A stretch of DNA of 64,000 bases from an uncultured Bacteroidales bacterium (GCA_902801485.1 CADCIP010000001.1:62001-126000); one strand, 5' to 3'. Numbered from the stretch's first letter, positions 41,564 to 50,309 are shown. A program made the numbers and translations. Notes: generated from the letters alone by a model not told the origin.

Positions 41564-41653
41564 TTCCCTTATTATATTTAATTAAGGCCCAAGTGATTTG
41601 TTCTTGAGGTACACCCAAAACACGAACATAATAATAAAAAGTAAAAGCATATA

Positions 41654-41680
41654 GCGGATAGGTAACACTATCCGTTTTTT
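41654..41680 (+). terminator. Terminator with the same tail as 35799
   Basis: GCGGATAG-GTAACA-CTATCCG then six T. ACTAACAA, CAACGG and TGGAAC follow at 41683-41706. Confidence 0.7.
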
Positions 41681-41781
41681 GTACTAACAAAGCAACGGTA
41701 TGGAACAAAGGTTTGGGAAATAATAAGCTTTTCTTTTCACTTTTTCTGCCGAAAGCAGAAGGGATTATCCGGAAATGTTAG

Positions 41782-41789
41782 TAAATTTG
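41782..41789 (+). promoter_or_regulatory. Promoter -7 box of the DUF3791 gene
   Basis: TAAATTTG; it shows that translation starts at ATG 41817, not at the ATG of 41775. Confidence 0.5.
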
Positions 41790-41816
41790 CAAACGGAAAC
41801 AAGAACAATAATAAAT

Positions 41817-42032
41817 ATGAGTAAGTACGAGATACCATTCCTTACGGCATGTATACAGTCCTTTGGGCGACGTTTCTCTATGACGCGCCAGGCAGCCTTC
41901 CGCTACCTACACGAGCACAAGGGGCTGGCTTTCCTGATCGAATTCTATGATGTGGAACACCTGCAGTCGATGGACGAAACAATTGACGACCTGCTCATCA
42001 TTTGCCAAAAGAACGGAGGTAGGCTGGCATGA
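41817..42032 (+). CDS. DUF3791 family protein
   Basis: 71 residues from ATG 41817: MSKYEIPFLTACIQSFGRRF then SMTRQAAFRYLHEHKGLAFLIEFYDVEHLQSMDETIDDLLIICQ. The family is usually encoded next to DUF3990, a putative ADP-ribosyltransferase-like partner, in a toxin-antitoxin-like arrangement. Here the partner's start overlaps in ATGA fashion but is truncated after nine codons. Confidence 0.8.
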   Translation: MSKYEIPFLTACIQSFGRRFSMTRQAAFRYLHEHKGLAFLIEFYDVEHLQSMDETIDDLLIICQKNGGRLA

Positions 42033-42058
42033 TACTCTATCACGTAGAAACCGTATGA
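42029..42058 (+). pseudogene. DUF3990 start remnant
   Basis: ATG overlapping the DUF3791 stop, encoding MILYHVETV then TGA. MxLYHGS-type starts are those of DUF3990, so this appears to be the amputated 5' end of the partner gene. Confidence 0.5.
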
Positions 42059-42080
42059 GCCAGCCTAATCACCAAACCTT

Positions 42081-42218
42081 CTAAGTCCGTTGGAACTTAG
42101 CGGGTGTCATACCTGTGTATTCGCGGAAGGAACGATGAGGAACGCACAACATTAGCATTACCGACAGCATCAACTTTGTCAGTTCACTGCTTATTTGCAT
42201 CTCTCCAAAGGAAATCAT
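42081..42218 (-). pseudogene. AraC-family regulator C-terminal remnant
   Basis: A 45-codon frame ending SFREYTGMTPAKFQRT. F+EYTGMTPxx(F/Y)R is the hallmark second-HTH end of AraC/XylS regulators. The preceding helix (ELTKLMLSVMLMLCVPHR) does not match, so only the 3' end of a former gene survives. Confidence 0.65.
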
Positions 42219-42386
42219 GCCGCTAAGATACAAAATATCCGCATTTCTCCGCTCCCGTAGGAAGTAAAATGTAAAAAAAACACGGTTTTTTCACACCTAA
42301 TACTTGTTTTTATACACCTTCTTTCGTGATAATTTCCGTATTTTGTAACCAAAAAACAAAAAATCATAAGCAATAACATACCGATT

Positions 42387-43544
42387 ATGAAAAATTATTT
42401 TACAACAATGGCAGTTGCCCTATGCTGCGCTTCTCCAATGACTGCGACGGCACAGGAGAACTTGCAACGCCAGGCACAAGCCTCGCAGGAACAGAAGACA
42501 TTCACCACCGTGAAGGAACTGCCCATCACCAGCATCAAGAACCAGTGGCGCAGCGGTACATGCTGGGCTTACGGAACGCTGGGATACATCGAGAGCGAGA
42601 TACTCAGGCAGAGGGGTCGCACGTACGACCTCTGCGAGATGTTCGTGGTAAATAAGGACTACATGGAGAACGCCACGCATTTCGTCCGTATGCACGGCTT
42701 CAGCCAAATCTCCCAGGGCGGCTCGTGCGATGACGTGGTGGACGTCATCCGCCGCTACGGCATCTGCCCCGAAGAAGCCATGCCGGCCCCCGGCTCCTTA
42801 GTGGGCGACTCACTGGCCAACTTCACCAAGTTCTTCCCTGAGTTCGAGGCCACCGTCCGCCGCACTATCGTCCCCGACGACTCTGTGGCCGCCGACCTCG
42901 CCAAAGCCCAGGCAGCCGCTACTACCCACGGTGCCACACCCCGAGCCTTCTGGCAGGAAAGTGTGCAGGAAGTCCTCGACCGCAACCTGGGCCGCTGCCC
43001 CCAGTCCTTCACCTACGAGGGCAAGACTTACACCCCGCAGACATTTGCCCAAAGCTTAGGACTGAACCCCGCCGACTATATAAGCCTCACCAGCTATACG
43101 CACCACCCCTTCCGTAAGTGGTTCGTCATTGAGGCTCCCTACAAGTGGCGCCTCAAGCCCAGTTATAACATCCCCATCGAGGAACTGATGCAGGTCATCG
43201 ACGCAGCCATCGATGCGGGCTACACCGTGGCATGGGGCGGCGACGTATCAGGTGACTTCACCCGCACAGGCTTGGCAGAGTTGCCCAACGGCGTGCAGCC
43301 CACGCAGCAGCTCCGTCAGGAACAATGGGATGACTGGCGTTTCACCTACGACCATGTGATGCTCATCTACGGCAAGGCTACCGACCAGGCGGGGCGTCCC
43401 TTCTACATGGTCAAAAACACTTGGGGACTGATGGGAAACTATGCCGGCATCTGGTACATGTCGCGCGACTACATGGCGCTGAACACTACCTACATCTTCC
43501 TCAACCGCAACGCCCTTCCGAAGAAGCTGAGGAAGGAACTATAA
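42387..43544 (+). CDS. C1-family (papain-like) cysteine peptidase
   Basis: 385 residues with a signal peptide (TTMAVALCCASPMTATAQ). The papain triad is visible: oxyanion Q and catalytic C in IKNQWRSGTCWAYG (C about 57), H in YDHVMLIYG (about 321) and N in VKNTWG (about 343). The layout, with a long insertion between C and H, is like PepC/bleomycin hydrolase. It is exported, so probably digests dietary or host protein or peptides. Codon use is notably GC-rich against the neighbours, hinting at recent acquisition. The leader (42219-42386) has no obvious -7 box beyond AT-rich DNA. Confidence 0.88.
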   Translation: MKNYFTTMAVALCCASPMTATAQENLQRQAQASQEQKTFTTVKELPITSIKNQWRSGTCWAYGTLGYIESEILRQRGRTYDLCEMFVVNKDYMENATHFVRMHGFSQISQGGSCDDVVDVIRRYGICPEEAMPAPGSLVGDSLANFTKFFPEFEATVRRTIVPDDSVAADLAKAQAAATTHGATPRAFWQESVQEVLDRNLGRCPQSFTYEGKTYTPQTFAQSLGLNPADYISLTSYTHHPFRKWFVIEAPYKWRLKPSYNIPIEELMQVIDAAIDAGYTVAWGGDVSGDFTRTGLAELPNGVQPTQQLRQEQWDDWRFTYDHVMLIYGKATDQAGRPFYMVKNTWGLMGNYAGIWYMSRDYMALNTTYIFLNRNALPKKLRKEL

Positions 43545-43571
43545 AGAGTTTAATTCTTATTTCAAGAAAAC

Positions 43572-43845
43572 ATGAAACATAGACTACTTCTCCTCATCGC
43601 CCTCCTCTGCACATTTGCAGGGAGTGCACAGGCTGACACCCACTTCAATGACCCAAACATGACATGGATCAGCCATAATCCTTCAGTCAAAGAGCCGGGG
43701 GGAGCATCTTACCTTCAAGGTGTTTGTAAATGGAGAGATTATAGAGGCCGACCGTGGTATAACCTACACATTCCTCAATTCTCAATTAAAACGGAAGGGA
43801 ATATATATTGTTAACGGTAAAAAGATGTTTGCTGATGGTTTTTAA
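43572..43845 (+). pseudogene. Small secreted protein, frameshifted at a G6 run
   Basis: The ATG frame (MKHRLLLLIALLCTFAGSAQ signal peptide, then FNDPNMTWISHNPSVKEPG) stops at 43814 after nonsense. One base off, at the GGGGGG run 43697-43702, the frame continues EHLTFKVFVNGEIIEADRGI ... GIYIVNGKKMFADGF to TAA 43843-43845, a sensible secretory-protein end (GIYIVNGKK is common in sorting-type C-termini). With five G the gene would be one ORF of 90 residues. It follows the C1 peptidase by 27 nt; an inhibitor or chaperone role is possible but unproven. Could be a sequencing error or phase variation. Confidence 0.6.
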
Positions 43846-43853
43846 AACCGAAG

Positions 43854-43884
43854 AGAGGCAGGACTAAACATCCTGCCTCTTTTT
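43854..43884 (+). terminator. Intrinsic terminator
   Basis: AGAGGCAGGA-CTAAACA-TCCTGCCTCT then TTTT (43854-43884). Confidence 0.85.
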
Positions 43885-43885
43885 C

Positions 43886-43917
43886 ATTCCCCCTAAAGGG
43901 GGTTAGGGGGTCTTTTC
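43886..43917. repeat. GC-rich palindromic element, intergenic
   Basis: ATTCCCCCTAAAGGGGGTTA GGGGGTCTTTT, ending at the fumarase stop codon; may double as its terminator. Confidence 0.7.
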
Positions 43918-45556
43918 ACTTACAACTGGGGCACCAGGGTTTGAGCTGCTGGAAGAAGTCGTTGCCCTTGTCATCTACCAAGATGAAGGCGGGGAAGTCT
44001 TCCACATCAATCTTCCAGATGGCCTCCATACCCAATTCGGGATACTCTACGCACTCTATGCTCTTGATACTGCTCTGGCTCAGTACGGCAGCTACGCCGC
44101 CGATGGTACCCAGATAGAAACCGCCATGCTTCTTGCAGGCATCAGTTACCTGCTGGGTGCGGTTACCCTTGGCAATCATTACCAGAGATGCACCGTTGGC
44201 CTGGAACTCATCTACGTAGGGATCCATACGATTGGCTGTTGTGGGGCCCATAGAGCCGCAGGGATAACCTTCGGGGGTCTTGGCAGGACCGGCATACAGC
44301 ACAGGATAATCCTTGAAGTACTGAGGCATACCCTCGCCGGCATCCAGACGGGCCTTCAGCTTGGCATGGGCAATATCACGGGCTACGATGATGGTACCCT
44401 TCAGGTTGACACGGGTGCTGACGGGATACTTGGTCAGCTCGGCACGAACGGCATCGATTCCCTTGTTCAGGTCTATCTCGATACCTTTGGGACCTTCACC
44501 CGGGTTACGCAGTTCTTCGGGAATCAGCTCTGTGGGGTTGCTATCCATCTTTTCGATCCAGATACCGTCCTCATTGATCTTAGCCTTGATGTTACGGTCA
44601 GCAGAACAGCTTACACCCATACCTACGGGCAGGGAAGCGCCGTGACGTGGCAGACGAATCACACGGATGTCATGAGCCAGGTACTTACCTCCGAACTGAG
44701 CACCCAGACCAATCTTCTGTGCCTCCTTCAGCAGTTTCTCTTCCAGGTCGATATCGCGAAAGGCACGACCCGTCTCATCGCCTGTAGTAGGCAGACTGTC
44801 GTAGTACTTGATAGAGCCTAACTTAACAGTCAGCAGGTTCTTCTCGGCACTGGTACCGCCGATTACGAAGCAGATGTGATAAGGAGGGCAGGCAGCTGTG
44901 CCCAGATGCTTCATCTCCTCTACCAACCAGGGCAGCAAGGTCTTCTCGTTCTGGATGAGCGCCTTGGTCATGGGGTAGAAATAAGTTTTGTTGGCAGAGC
45001 CGCCACCCTTGGCAACGCAGACGAAACGGTACTCAGCACCTTCTACAGCCTCGATGTCAATCTGGGCAGGAAGGTTGCACTTGGTGTTCACCTCGTCGTA
45101 CATATTCAGGGGCGCATTCTGGGAATAACGCAGGTTGTCCTGTGTGAAAGTGTTGAAGACACCGCGCGAGAGAGCTTCCTCGTCCTCGAATCCTGTCCAC
45201 ACCTGCTGTCCCTTCTCGCCATGAATGATGGCGGTTCCTGTATCCTGGCAGAAGGGCAGCACACCCTTGGCTGCCACATCAGCATTACGCAGGAACTGCA
45301 GAGCCACATACTTGTCGTTCTCGCTTGCCTCAGGGTCGGAAAGCACCTTGGCGACCTGCAGGTTGTGCTCGCGGCGCAACATGAACTCCACATCGTGGAA
45401 GCACTGCTGTGCCAACAGGGTCAAGGCTTCCTTGCTAACCTTCAAGATCTTGTGACCCTCGAATTCACCTACGCTTACTCCCTCCTTTGTCAGGAGGCGG
45501 TATTCTGTTTTGTCCTCGCCCATCTGGAACATTGGGGCATACTTGAAATCAGCCAT
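43916..45556 (-). CDS. fumA: Class I fumarate hydratase (4Fe-4S)
   Basis: 546 residues, the length of FumA/FumB. N-terminal alpha domain with [13 protein letters not shown] (cluster cysteine), [41 protein letters not shown] and GVSCSADRN. The C-terminal beta domain (about 375-546) contains [20 protein letters not shown] and [21 protein letters not shown]. It interconverts fumarate and malate in the reductive branch used for succinate formation. It is flanked on both sides by palindromic elements. Oxygen-sensitive, as expected for an anaerobe. Confidence 0.95.
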   Translation of the reverse strand: MADFKYAPMFQMGEDKTEYRLLTKEGVSVGEFEGHKILKVSKEALTLLAQQCFHDVEFMLRREHNLQVAKVLSDPEASENDKYVALQFLRNADVAAKGVLPFCQDTGTAIIHGEKGQQVWTGFEDEEALSRGVFNTFTQDNLRYSQNAPLNMYDEVNTKCNLPAQIDIEAVEGAEYRFVCVAKGGGSANKTYFYPMTKALIQNEKTLLPWLVEEMKHLGTAACPPYHICFVIGGTSAEKNLLTVKLGSIKYYDSLPTTGDETGRAFRDIDLEEKLLKEAQKIGLGAQFGGKYLAHDIRVIRLPRHGASLPVGMGVSCSADRNIKAKINEDGIWIEKMDSNPTELIPEELRNPGEGPKGIEIDLNKGIDAVRAELTKYPVSTRVNLKGTIIVARDIAHAKLKARLDAGEGMPQYFKDYPVLYAGPAKTPEGYPCGSMGPTTANRMDPYVDEFQANGASLVMIAKGNRTQQVTDACKKHGGFYLGTIGGVAAVLSQSSIKSIECVEYPELGMEAIWKIDVEDFPAFILVDDKGNDFFQQLKPWCPSCK

Positions 45557-45622
45557 ATAGGAGACCCTCTCCCTAACCCTCTCCCTTAAAGGCGAGGGAA
45601 CTGCTTCGCAGGGTCTTGGGCA
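45556..45622. repeat. GC-rich palindromic element, intergenic
   Basis: GGAGACCCTCTCCCTAACCC TCTCCCTTAAAGGCGAGGGA then ACTGCTTCGCAGGGTCTT, a longer variant directly upstream of the fumarase start, containing the inner stem GACCCT..AGGGTC. Confidence 0.6.
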
Positions 45623-45651
45623 GTTTATATTATTGTATATTTTGAATCTTA

Positions 45652-47019
45652 TTATTTTGAGTTTTGAATTTCCTCCTCCTCGGGGGAGGTGGGTAGGGGG
45701 CTGTCGTAATGCTGGAAGAGAAAATCGTTATACGGGTATTTCTGCACGTGCAGTTCCCTTACCTTATTATATAATACCTGCTTCATGGTGTCCAGGTTGG
45801 TTTTCTCCTGGGCAGAGATGAAGAGACAGTCACCGTTCAAGCGCGACATCCAGGTATGTGTCAGTTCATCTAACGAGACGTTCTTGGCGGTAGCTGGAGT
45901 CAAATCGTCGGCATCCTTCTCCTCCCATGTATAGGCATCTATCTTGTTGAAGATAACCATCGAGGGCTTGTCGGCACAACCCAGATCCGAGAGTGTCTTT
46001 TCTACTACTTTTATCTGGTCTTCGAAGTCGGGATGACTGATGTCCACCACATGCAGTAGGAAGTCCGCCTCGCGTACCTCGTCCAGTGTGCTCTTGAAGG
46101 AATCAACCAGGTCGGTAGGCAGTTTGCGAATAAAACCGACGGTATCAGATAGCAGGAAAGGCAGGTTATCGACAATCACCTTGCGTACCGTAGTATCAAG
46201 GGTGGCAAAAAGCTTGTTCTCGGCAAACACCTCGCTCTTGGAGAGCAGGTTCATCAAGGTACTCTTTCCCACGTTGGTATAACCCACTAAAGCCACGCGT
46301 ATCATACGTCCTCTGTTACCACGCTGGGTAGTCTTTTGACGGTCGATGTCGGCCAAACGCTGCTTGAGCAAGCTCATGCGGTTCAGGATGATACGGCGGT
46401 CCATCTCCAACTGCGTTTCACCCGGTCCGCGCAGACCTACCGAACCTTTTCCGCCTCCGCTTCCTGAACCACCGCCCTGACGTTCAAGGTGCGTCCACAA
46501 GCGTTGCAGACGGGGCAGCATATAGCGATACTGAGCCAATTCCACCTGCGTCTTGGCATTGGCGGTTTGGGCACGCATGGCAAAGATGTCTAGAATCAGA
46601 CTCGTACGGTCCAGCACCTTTACTTTCAGTTCATTTTCGATGTTGCGCAACTGCTTAGCAGAGAGTTCATCATCAAAGATGACCAGATCCACCTCACGCT
46701 CCGCGTCCTCCTCAGCCTCGATATAGGCCCTTATCTCTTGCAGTTTACCTATACCTAAGTAGGTTACGCTACTGGGGCCGTTCATGCGCTGTGTAAAACG
46801 CTTTACGGTTTCGGCTCCAGCCGTTTCTGCCAGAAACTCCAGTTCGTCCAGATACTCCTTTGTCTTCCGCTCGTTCTGGTCGGGCGTAATCAGGCCCACC
46901 AGAATGGCTTTCTCGGGACGTGTTTCCACCACATTGTGGAACTTCACGTCTGACATACCGTCTTCAAAGGGCAAAGACGACCTGCTGGAATTATAATGTT
47001 TACTTCTACTTGTCTTCAA
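45652..47019 (-). CDS. hflX: Ribosome-associated GTPase HflX
   Basis: 455 residues. The HflX N-terminal domain (about 25-210, [12 protein letters not shown], [16 protein letters not shown]) precedes the G domain: G1 [10 protein letters not shown]3 DTVGFI, G4 NKID. HflX splits stalled ribosomes. The extreme C-terminus ([17 protein letters not shown]) is encoded by a palindromic element that supplies the stop region. A start at [10 protein letters not shown] (residue 22) is possible. Confidence 0.94.
   Translation of the reverse strand: MKTSRSKHYNSSRSSLPFEDGMSDVKFHNVVETRPEKAILVGLITPDQNERKTKEYLDELEFLAETAGAETVKRFTQRMNGPSSVTYLGIGKLQEIRAYIEAEEDAEREVDLVIFDDELSAKQLRNIENELKVKVLDRTSLILDIFAMRAQTANAKTQVELAQYRYMLPRLQRLWTHLERQGGGSGSGGGKGSVGLRGPGETQLEMDRRIILNRMSLLKQRLADIDRQKTTQRGNRGRMIRVALVGYTNVGKSTLMNLLSKSEVFAENKLFATLDTTVRKVIVDNLPFLLSDTVGFIRKLPTDLVDSFKSTLDEVREADFLLHVVDISHPDFEDQIKVVEKTLSDLGCADKPSMVIFNKIDAYTWEEKDADDLTPATAKNVSLDELTHTWMSRLNGDCLFISAQEKTNLDTMKQVLYNKVRELHVQKYPYNDFLFQHYDSPLPTSPEEEEIQNSK
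45669..45702 (-). repeat. GC-rich palindromic element forming the hflX C-terminus
   Basis: TTCCTCCTCCTCGGGGGAGG then TGGGTAGGGGGCTG. Confidence 0.75.
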
Positions 47020-47028
47020 TATTAAGCC

Positions 47029-47098
47029 AGTTTACTGTTTACCGTTTACGGTTTACTGTTTTGGTCGTTCCGCTAACCGCTAACCGCTCCACGCTAAC
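47029..47098. repeat. Two abutting heptanucleotide arrays, 10 units
   Basis: AGTTTAC TGTTTAC CGTTTAC GGTTTAC TGTTTTG, then GTCGTTC CGCTAAC CGCTAAC CGCTCCA CGCTAAC. Two different vocabularies share one 7-nt phase across 70 bp and fill the gap between hflX and the lipoprotein gene. Confidence 0.9.
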
Positions 47099-47104
47099 CA
47101 TTCT

Positions 47105-47959
47105 TTACTTCACCTGCACCACCAGATACTTTCCTGTGCTCCAGAACTTAACAGGGTCGGAGATATGCAACTCATACAGTCCCTTGCTATCCTTTACCAT
47201 CTGGTAACTGCCAGAGGGATGATTGGTAAGCATGGTGGCACTCTTACTGTAGAACTTAATAACCTTATCGTAACGGATATCAATTTGGGTAAAGTAATCC
47301 TTGTTGAAGTTCCCGTCACGCAGCACATCGCCATTCTGCAGTATCTTCTCCTCCTTCAGCTCTGCTTTAGTACCGAAGACAAACCATGCTGCATTCAGTT
47401 GCTTCTCCTGTGTGGCAACAGTAGCCGCCTTCTGTTTGTTTTCCTCAGTCAGCGTGTTCACACTCTCGTTCAGGGTATTAATCTGTTCACCCTGTTCGGC
47501 CAGTTGAACATCCTTCTCGGCAAGTTTTGCCTCCAACTCCTGAATACGGGCTGTTTGTGTATCTATCTGAGCCTGCAGGTTCTCAACTGTCTTCTTCAGC
47601 TTTTCTGCATTGAAGGAACTTTTGCGCAGTTTTTCTTTCAGCTGGGCAATCATATCGCGGTTCTGCTGCATAGCATCACGAATAAACTGCATATTCTCCA
47701 GGATTACCTCCTTGTTGCTGGCACTTTCGGGATTGCCGTCGGCAACGGTTACCCGTCCCTCGGCTTCATTTATACGTCTGATTCCTTCCTGTACTTCATC
47801 GAAAGTACTCATGATATCATTCAACTCTATATCCTTTTCGTTTATAATCCGCTGTAGCGAATCACGTTCCTGCTCAATGGCAGCCTCACTAACTTGCTGA
47901 CTCTGGCCGCAAGAAACCAACAGCAAAGTTACTACTGAAATAAATCCGAACTTTTTCAT
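47105..47959 (-). CDS. Coiled-coil lipoprotein of unknown function
   Basis: 284 residues from ATG 47959 (MKKFGFISVVTLLLVSCGQS), with a lipobox LVSC placing it on a membrane after lipidation. Residues about 22-195 are almost continuous coiled coil (IEQERDSLQRIINEKDIELN; LKKTVENLQAQIDTQTARIQELEAKLAEKD). The C-terminal 85 residues (AAWFVFGTKAELKEEKILQNGDVL ... HPSGSYQMVKDSKGLYELHISDP) form a compact domain shared by many Bacteroidota envelope proteins. No assigned function; a structural or envelope-spacing role is a guess. Confidence 0.8.
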   Translation of the reverse strand: MKKFGFISVVTLLLVSCGQSQQVSEAAIEQERDSLQRIINEKDIELNDIMSTFDEVQEGIRRINEAEGRVTVADGNPESASNKEVILENMQFIRDAMQQNRDMIAQLKEKLRKSSFNAEKLKKTVENLQAQIDTQTARIQELEAKLAEKDVQLAEQGEQINTLNESVNTLTEENKQKAATVATQEKQLNAAWFVFGTKAELKEEKILQNGDVLRDGNFNKDYFTQIDIRYDKVIKFYSKSATMLTNHPSGSYQMVKDSKGLYELHISDPVKFWSTGKYLVVQVK

Positions 47960-47993
47960 ATCAATATTATTTTGAATTCTCAATATCCTCTCT

Positions 47994-48021
47994 AAACTCT
48001 CAACTCTAAACTCTAAACTCT
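47994..48021. repeat. Heptanucleotide array, 4 units
   Basis: AAACTCT CAACTCT AAACTCT AAACTCT, abutting the rsmI stop codon. Confidence 0.8.
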
Positions 48022-48022
48022 C

Positions 48023-48694
48023 TTATAAGGCTCCGCCCAAAACGATTACGAATTCACCTCTGGGTTCATTCTTTTTAAAGTGTTCCAAGACCTCTTCCAC
48101 GGTGCCGCGAACGCTCTCCTCATGGATTTTACTAATCTCACGGCATACGCTAACGGGTCTGTCGAATCCGAAGACTTCCTTGAACTGCTCCAAAGTCTTT
48201 ACAATGCGATGAGGAGATTCATAGAAAATCATCGTTCGGGATTCCTCGGCAAGCGCGTTGAGTCGGGTCTGGCGTCCCTTCTTTTGGGGCAGAAAACCCT
48301 CGAAGCAGAACTTGTCGCAAGGCAGTCCGCTGCTTACCAAGGCAGGCACAAAAGCTGTTGCGCCTGGCAGAGTAATTACCTCTACGCCTGCTTTTATGGC
48401 TTCGCGGGCCACCAGAAAGCCAGGGTCGCTGATACCTGGTGTGCCGGCATCGCTTACCACAGCCACAGTCTCGCCGCCCTTCAGTCGTTCCACCACACGG
48501 TCAACGGTCTGGTGCTCATTGAACTTATGGTACGAAAGCATAGCATTCTTAATCTCGAAGTGCTTCAGCAGTATGCCGCTGGTCCGAGTGTCCTCGGCCA
48601 GAATCAGGTCAGCCTCCTTCAGCACCTTCAAGGCTCTGAATGTGATATCTTCCAAATTTCCTACCGGTGTAGGTACCAAGTACAATGTCCCCAT
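48023..48694 (-). CDS. rsmI: 16S rRNA (cytidine(1402)-2'-O)-methyltransferase
   Basis: 223 residues from ATG 48694 (MGTLYLVPTPVGNLEDIT); the frame opens at 48754. The tetrapyrrole-methylase fold motifs PTPVGNLEDIT, LAEDTRTSGILLKHF, VSDAGTPGISDPG and GLPCDKFCFEGFLP identify RsmI, which 2'-O-methylates C1402 of 16S rRNA. Complete and monocistronic. Confidence 0.95.
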   Translation of the reverse strand: MGTLYLVPTPVGNLEDITFRALKVLKEADLILAEDTRTSGILLKHFEIKNAMLSYHKFNEHQTVDRVVERLKGGETVAVVSDAGTPGISDPGFLVAREAIKAGVEVITLPGATAFVPALVSSGLPCDKFCFEGFLPQKKGRQTRLNALAEESRTMIFYESPHRIVKTLEQFKEVFGFDRPVSVCREISKIHEESVRGTVEEVLEHFKKNEPRGEFVIVLGGAL

Positions 48695-48819
48695 TTCCGA
48701 AATGCCAATTTGGGGACAAAAATAAACATAAAAAACGATTTTGCGGATAAACAAGTCAAAATATTTAGATTATTTCAAATTTTTTAAACCCCCCATGGGG
48801 CTAATTCAAATAGAATGTA

Positions 48820-48827
48820 TATTTTTG
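48820..48827 (+). promoter_or_regulatory. Promoter -7 box of the AI-2E transporter gene
   Basis: TATTTTTG; leader of about 60 nt to ATG 48893. Confidence 0.45.
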
Positions 48828-48892
48828 CGTCCATGAAATCGATTAGCGATTAAAGAGCCTAACTCTACACGTCAACTTGTCAACTCAAAAAT

Positions 48893-50029
48893 ATGTTTGA
48901 ACAAAAGATAACTTTCGACAGTTTTATCCGCAGTATTACAGTCCTCTGTCTTTCTGTAGGAGCCGTATGGTTGCTCAACACCCTTTCCAGCGTATTGTTA
49001 CCTTTCTTTATAGCATGGCTTCTTGCCTATCTGCTATATCCTCTTGTGCGATTTATCCAGCACAGGTTACGTTTGCGCAACCGTATTCTCAGCATCGTAG
49101 TAGCCCTGTTGTTTGTGTTTGCTTTGTTGGCAGGCTTTATTGCCCTGATTGTTCCCCCGATTATAAAAGAGACCATACACATTGCCGAATTGACTACGCT
49201 GTATTTCCATGATGTGATGACTCAGACCAACATGTCGAAATACATACAGAATGTTGTTGATTATCTCAGCAATAAGAACACCCTTGTCAATCTGGTTCAG
49301 CAAAGTTCGTTTATCGATGCCATGCAGACCGTTATGCTTCAAACCTGGAATGTGGTTTCCAGCACGGTAAATGTGGCCTTGAGTGTGCTTGGCGTGTTTG
49401 TCGTGCTACTCTATATGTTCTTTATATTGGTAGATTACGAAAAGATATGTCAGGGTTGGGTGAATCTTATTCCTGCCGGCAAGAGAAACTTTGCCTCTAT
49501 GGTGGTACAGGATGTCAAGAACGGCATGAATGCTTATTTCCGCGGCCAATCCCTGATAGCCCTTATCGTAGGCATCCTGTTCAGTATCGGTTTCCTTATT
49601 ATAGATTTCCCTTTGGCAATTGGATTGGGTTTGTTTATAGGGTTCCTTAATTTAGTGCCTTATATGCAGCTATTTGGCTTTATTCCCACCATACTGCTGG
49701 CTATTCTTAAGGCAACCGAGACAGGCGAGAGTTTCTGGTTCATAATGCTTTGTGCTTTGGCCGTCTTTGCTGTGGTGCAACTCATACAGGATATGTACCT
49801 TACGCCTCGGATCATGGGGCATGTTATGGGACTGAACCCCGCCATTATTCTGCTCAGCCTTTCCATTTGGGGTAGCTTGATGGGTATTATCGGCTTAATT
49901 ATAGCCCTTCCGCTCACCACGCTGTTGCTGTCCTATTACCGCAGATTTATACTCAAAGAAGTCGCCGCAGAAGCTGAAACAGAGCAAAAAACAGAGGAGG
50001 ACGCACAAAAAAGTGAGGAAAATGAATAA
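48893..50029 (+). CDS. AI-2E family transporter (YdjX/PerM-like permease)
   Basis: 378 residues, seven to eight TM helices (for example SITVLCLSVGAVWLLNTLSS, IVVALLFVFALLAGFIALI, LIALIVGILFSIGFLIIDFP, ALAVFAVVQLIQDMYLTPRI). The family hallmark region GLNPAIILLSLSIWGSLMGIIGLIIALPLTT lies near the end. Family members are reported as AI-2 exporters or ion/H+ antiporters; the substrate here is unknown. The hydrophilic C-terminus (AEAETEQKTEEDAQKSEENE) is cytoplasmic. Confidence 0.88.
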   Translation: MFEQKITFDSFIRSITVLCLSVGAVWLLNTLSSVLLPFFIAWLLAYLLYPLVRFIQHRLRLRNRILSIVVALLFVFALLAGFIALIVPPIIKETIHIAELTTLYFHDVMTQTNMSKYIQNVVDYLSNKNTLVNLVQQSSFIDAMQTVMLQTWNVVSSTVNVALSVLGVFVVLLYMFFILVDYEKICQGWVNLIPAGKRNFASMVVQDVKNGMNAYFRGQSLIALIVGILFSIGFLIIDFPLAIGLGLFIGFLNLVPYMQLFGFIPTILLAILKATETGESFWFIMLCALAVFAVVQLIQDMYLTPRIMGHVMGLNPAIILLSLSIWGSLMGIIGLIIALPLTTLLLSYYRRFILKEVAAEAETEQKTEEDAQKSEENE

Positions 50030-50057
50030 TTTTGAATTATGAATTTTGAATTATGAA
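50030..50057 (+). repeat. Heptanucleotide array, 4 units, before the tRNA promoter
   Basis: TTTTGAA TTATGAA TTTTGAA TTATGAA, starting right after the transporter stop; its TTG at 50046-50048 acts as the -33 box of the tRNA promoter. Confidence 0.8.
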
Positions 50058-50075
50058 TTAAAATATATACCTTTG
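50046..50075 (+). promoter_or_regulatory. tRNA-Lys promoter
   Basis: TTG (50046-50048), 19 bp, TACCTTTG (50068-50075); tRNA at 50112. Confidence 0.65.
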
Positions 50076-50111
50076 CACCCGCAATTGCAGAAATGCATTG
50101 GTAATTAGGTT

Positions 50112-50184
50112 GGTCCGCTAGCTCAGTTGGTAGAGCACAACACTTTTAATGTTGGGGTCTTGGGTTCGAACCCCAAGCGGGCTA
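50112..50184 (+). tRNA. tRNA-Lys (TTT)
   Basis: 73 nt. Acceptor GGTCCGC / GCGGGCT, D-arm GCTCAGTTGGTAGAGC, anticodon stem CAACA / TGTTG with loop CTTTTAA (anticodon TTT), T-arm TTGGG-TTCGAAC-CCCAA, discriminator A, CCA not encoded. It decodes AAA/AAG. A 3'-half derivative lies 65 bp downstream, so this locus has probably been an integration target. Confidence 0.95.
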
Positions 50185-50193
50185 CAGCAAAAA

Positions 50194-50249
50194 GAGAGAG
50201 ACCAACAGCAGAAAGTTTTACTTTCGGAAGTTGAGGCTCTCTTTTTTTG
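50194..50249 (+). terminator. tRNA terminator
   Basis: GAGAGACCAAC ... GTTGAGGCTCTC with inner hairpin GAAAGTTTTACTTTC, then seven T. Confidence 0.7.
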
Positions 50250-50303
50250 ATGTTAAGCTTCCCGTGGAAGGGCCGGGGTCGATGAATTCAACCCCAAGCG
50301 GGC
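50250..50303 (+). repeat. tRNA-Lys 3'-half derivative, copy 1
   Basis: TGTTAAGCTTCCCGTGGAAG then GGCCGGGGTCGATGAATTCA then ACCCCAAGCGGGC. It has the tRNA's TGTT and ACCCCAAGCGGGC but a replaced variable arm (CTTCC-CGT-GGAAG) and an enlarged T-loop. The same form recurs at 55625-55679. Confidence 0.7.
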
Positions 50304-50309
50304 AGATCC

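Noticed and set aside
44126-45589. Large plus-strand ORFs opposite fumarase
   Set aside because: Antisense frames of a highly conserved, biased gene; the minus-strand product has all fumarase motifs.
48833-48852. Mini-ORF ATGAAATCGATTAGCGATTAA in the AI-2E transporter leader
   Set aside because: Six codons with no leader-peptide or attenuator features; likely chance.
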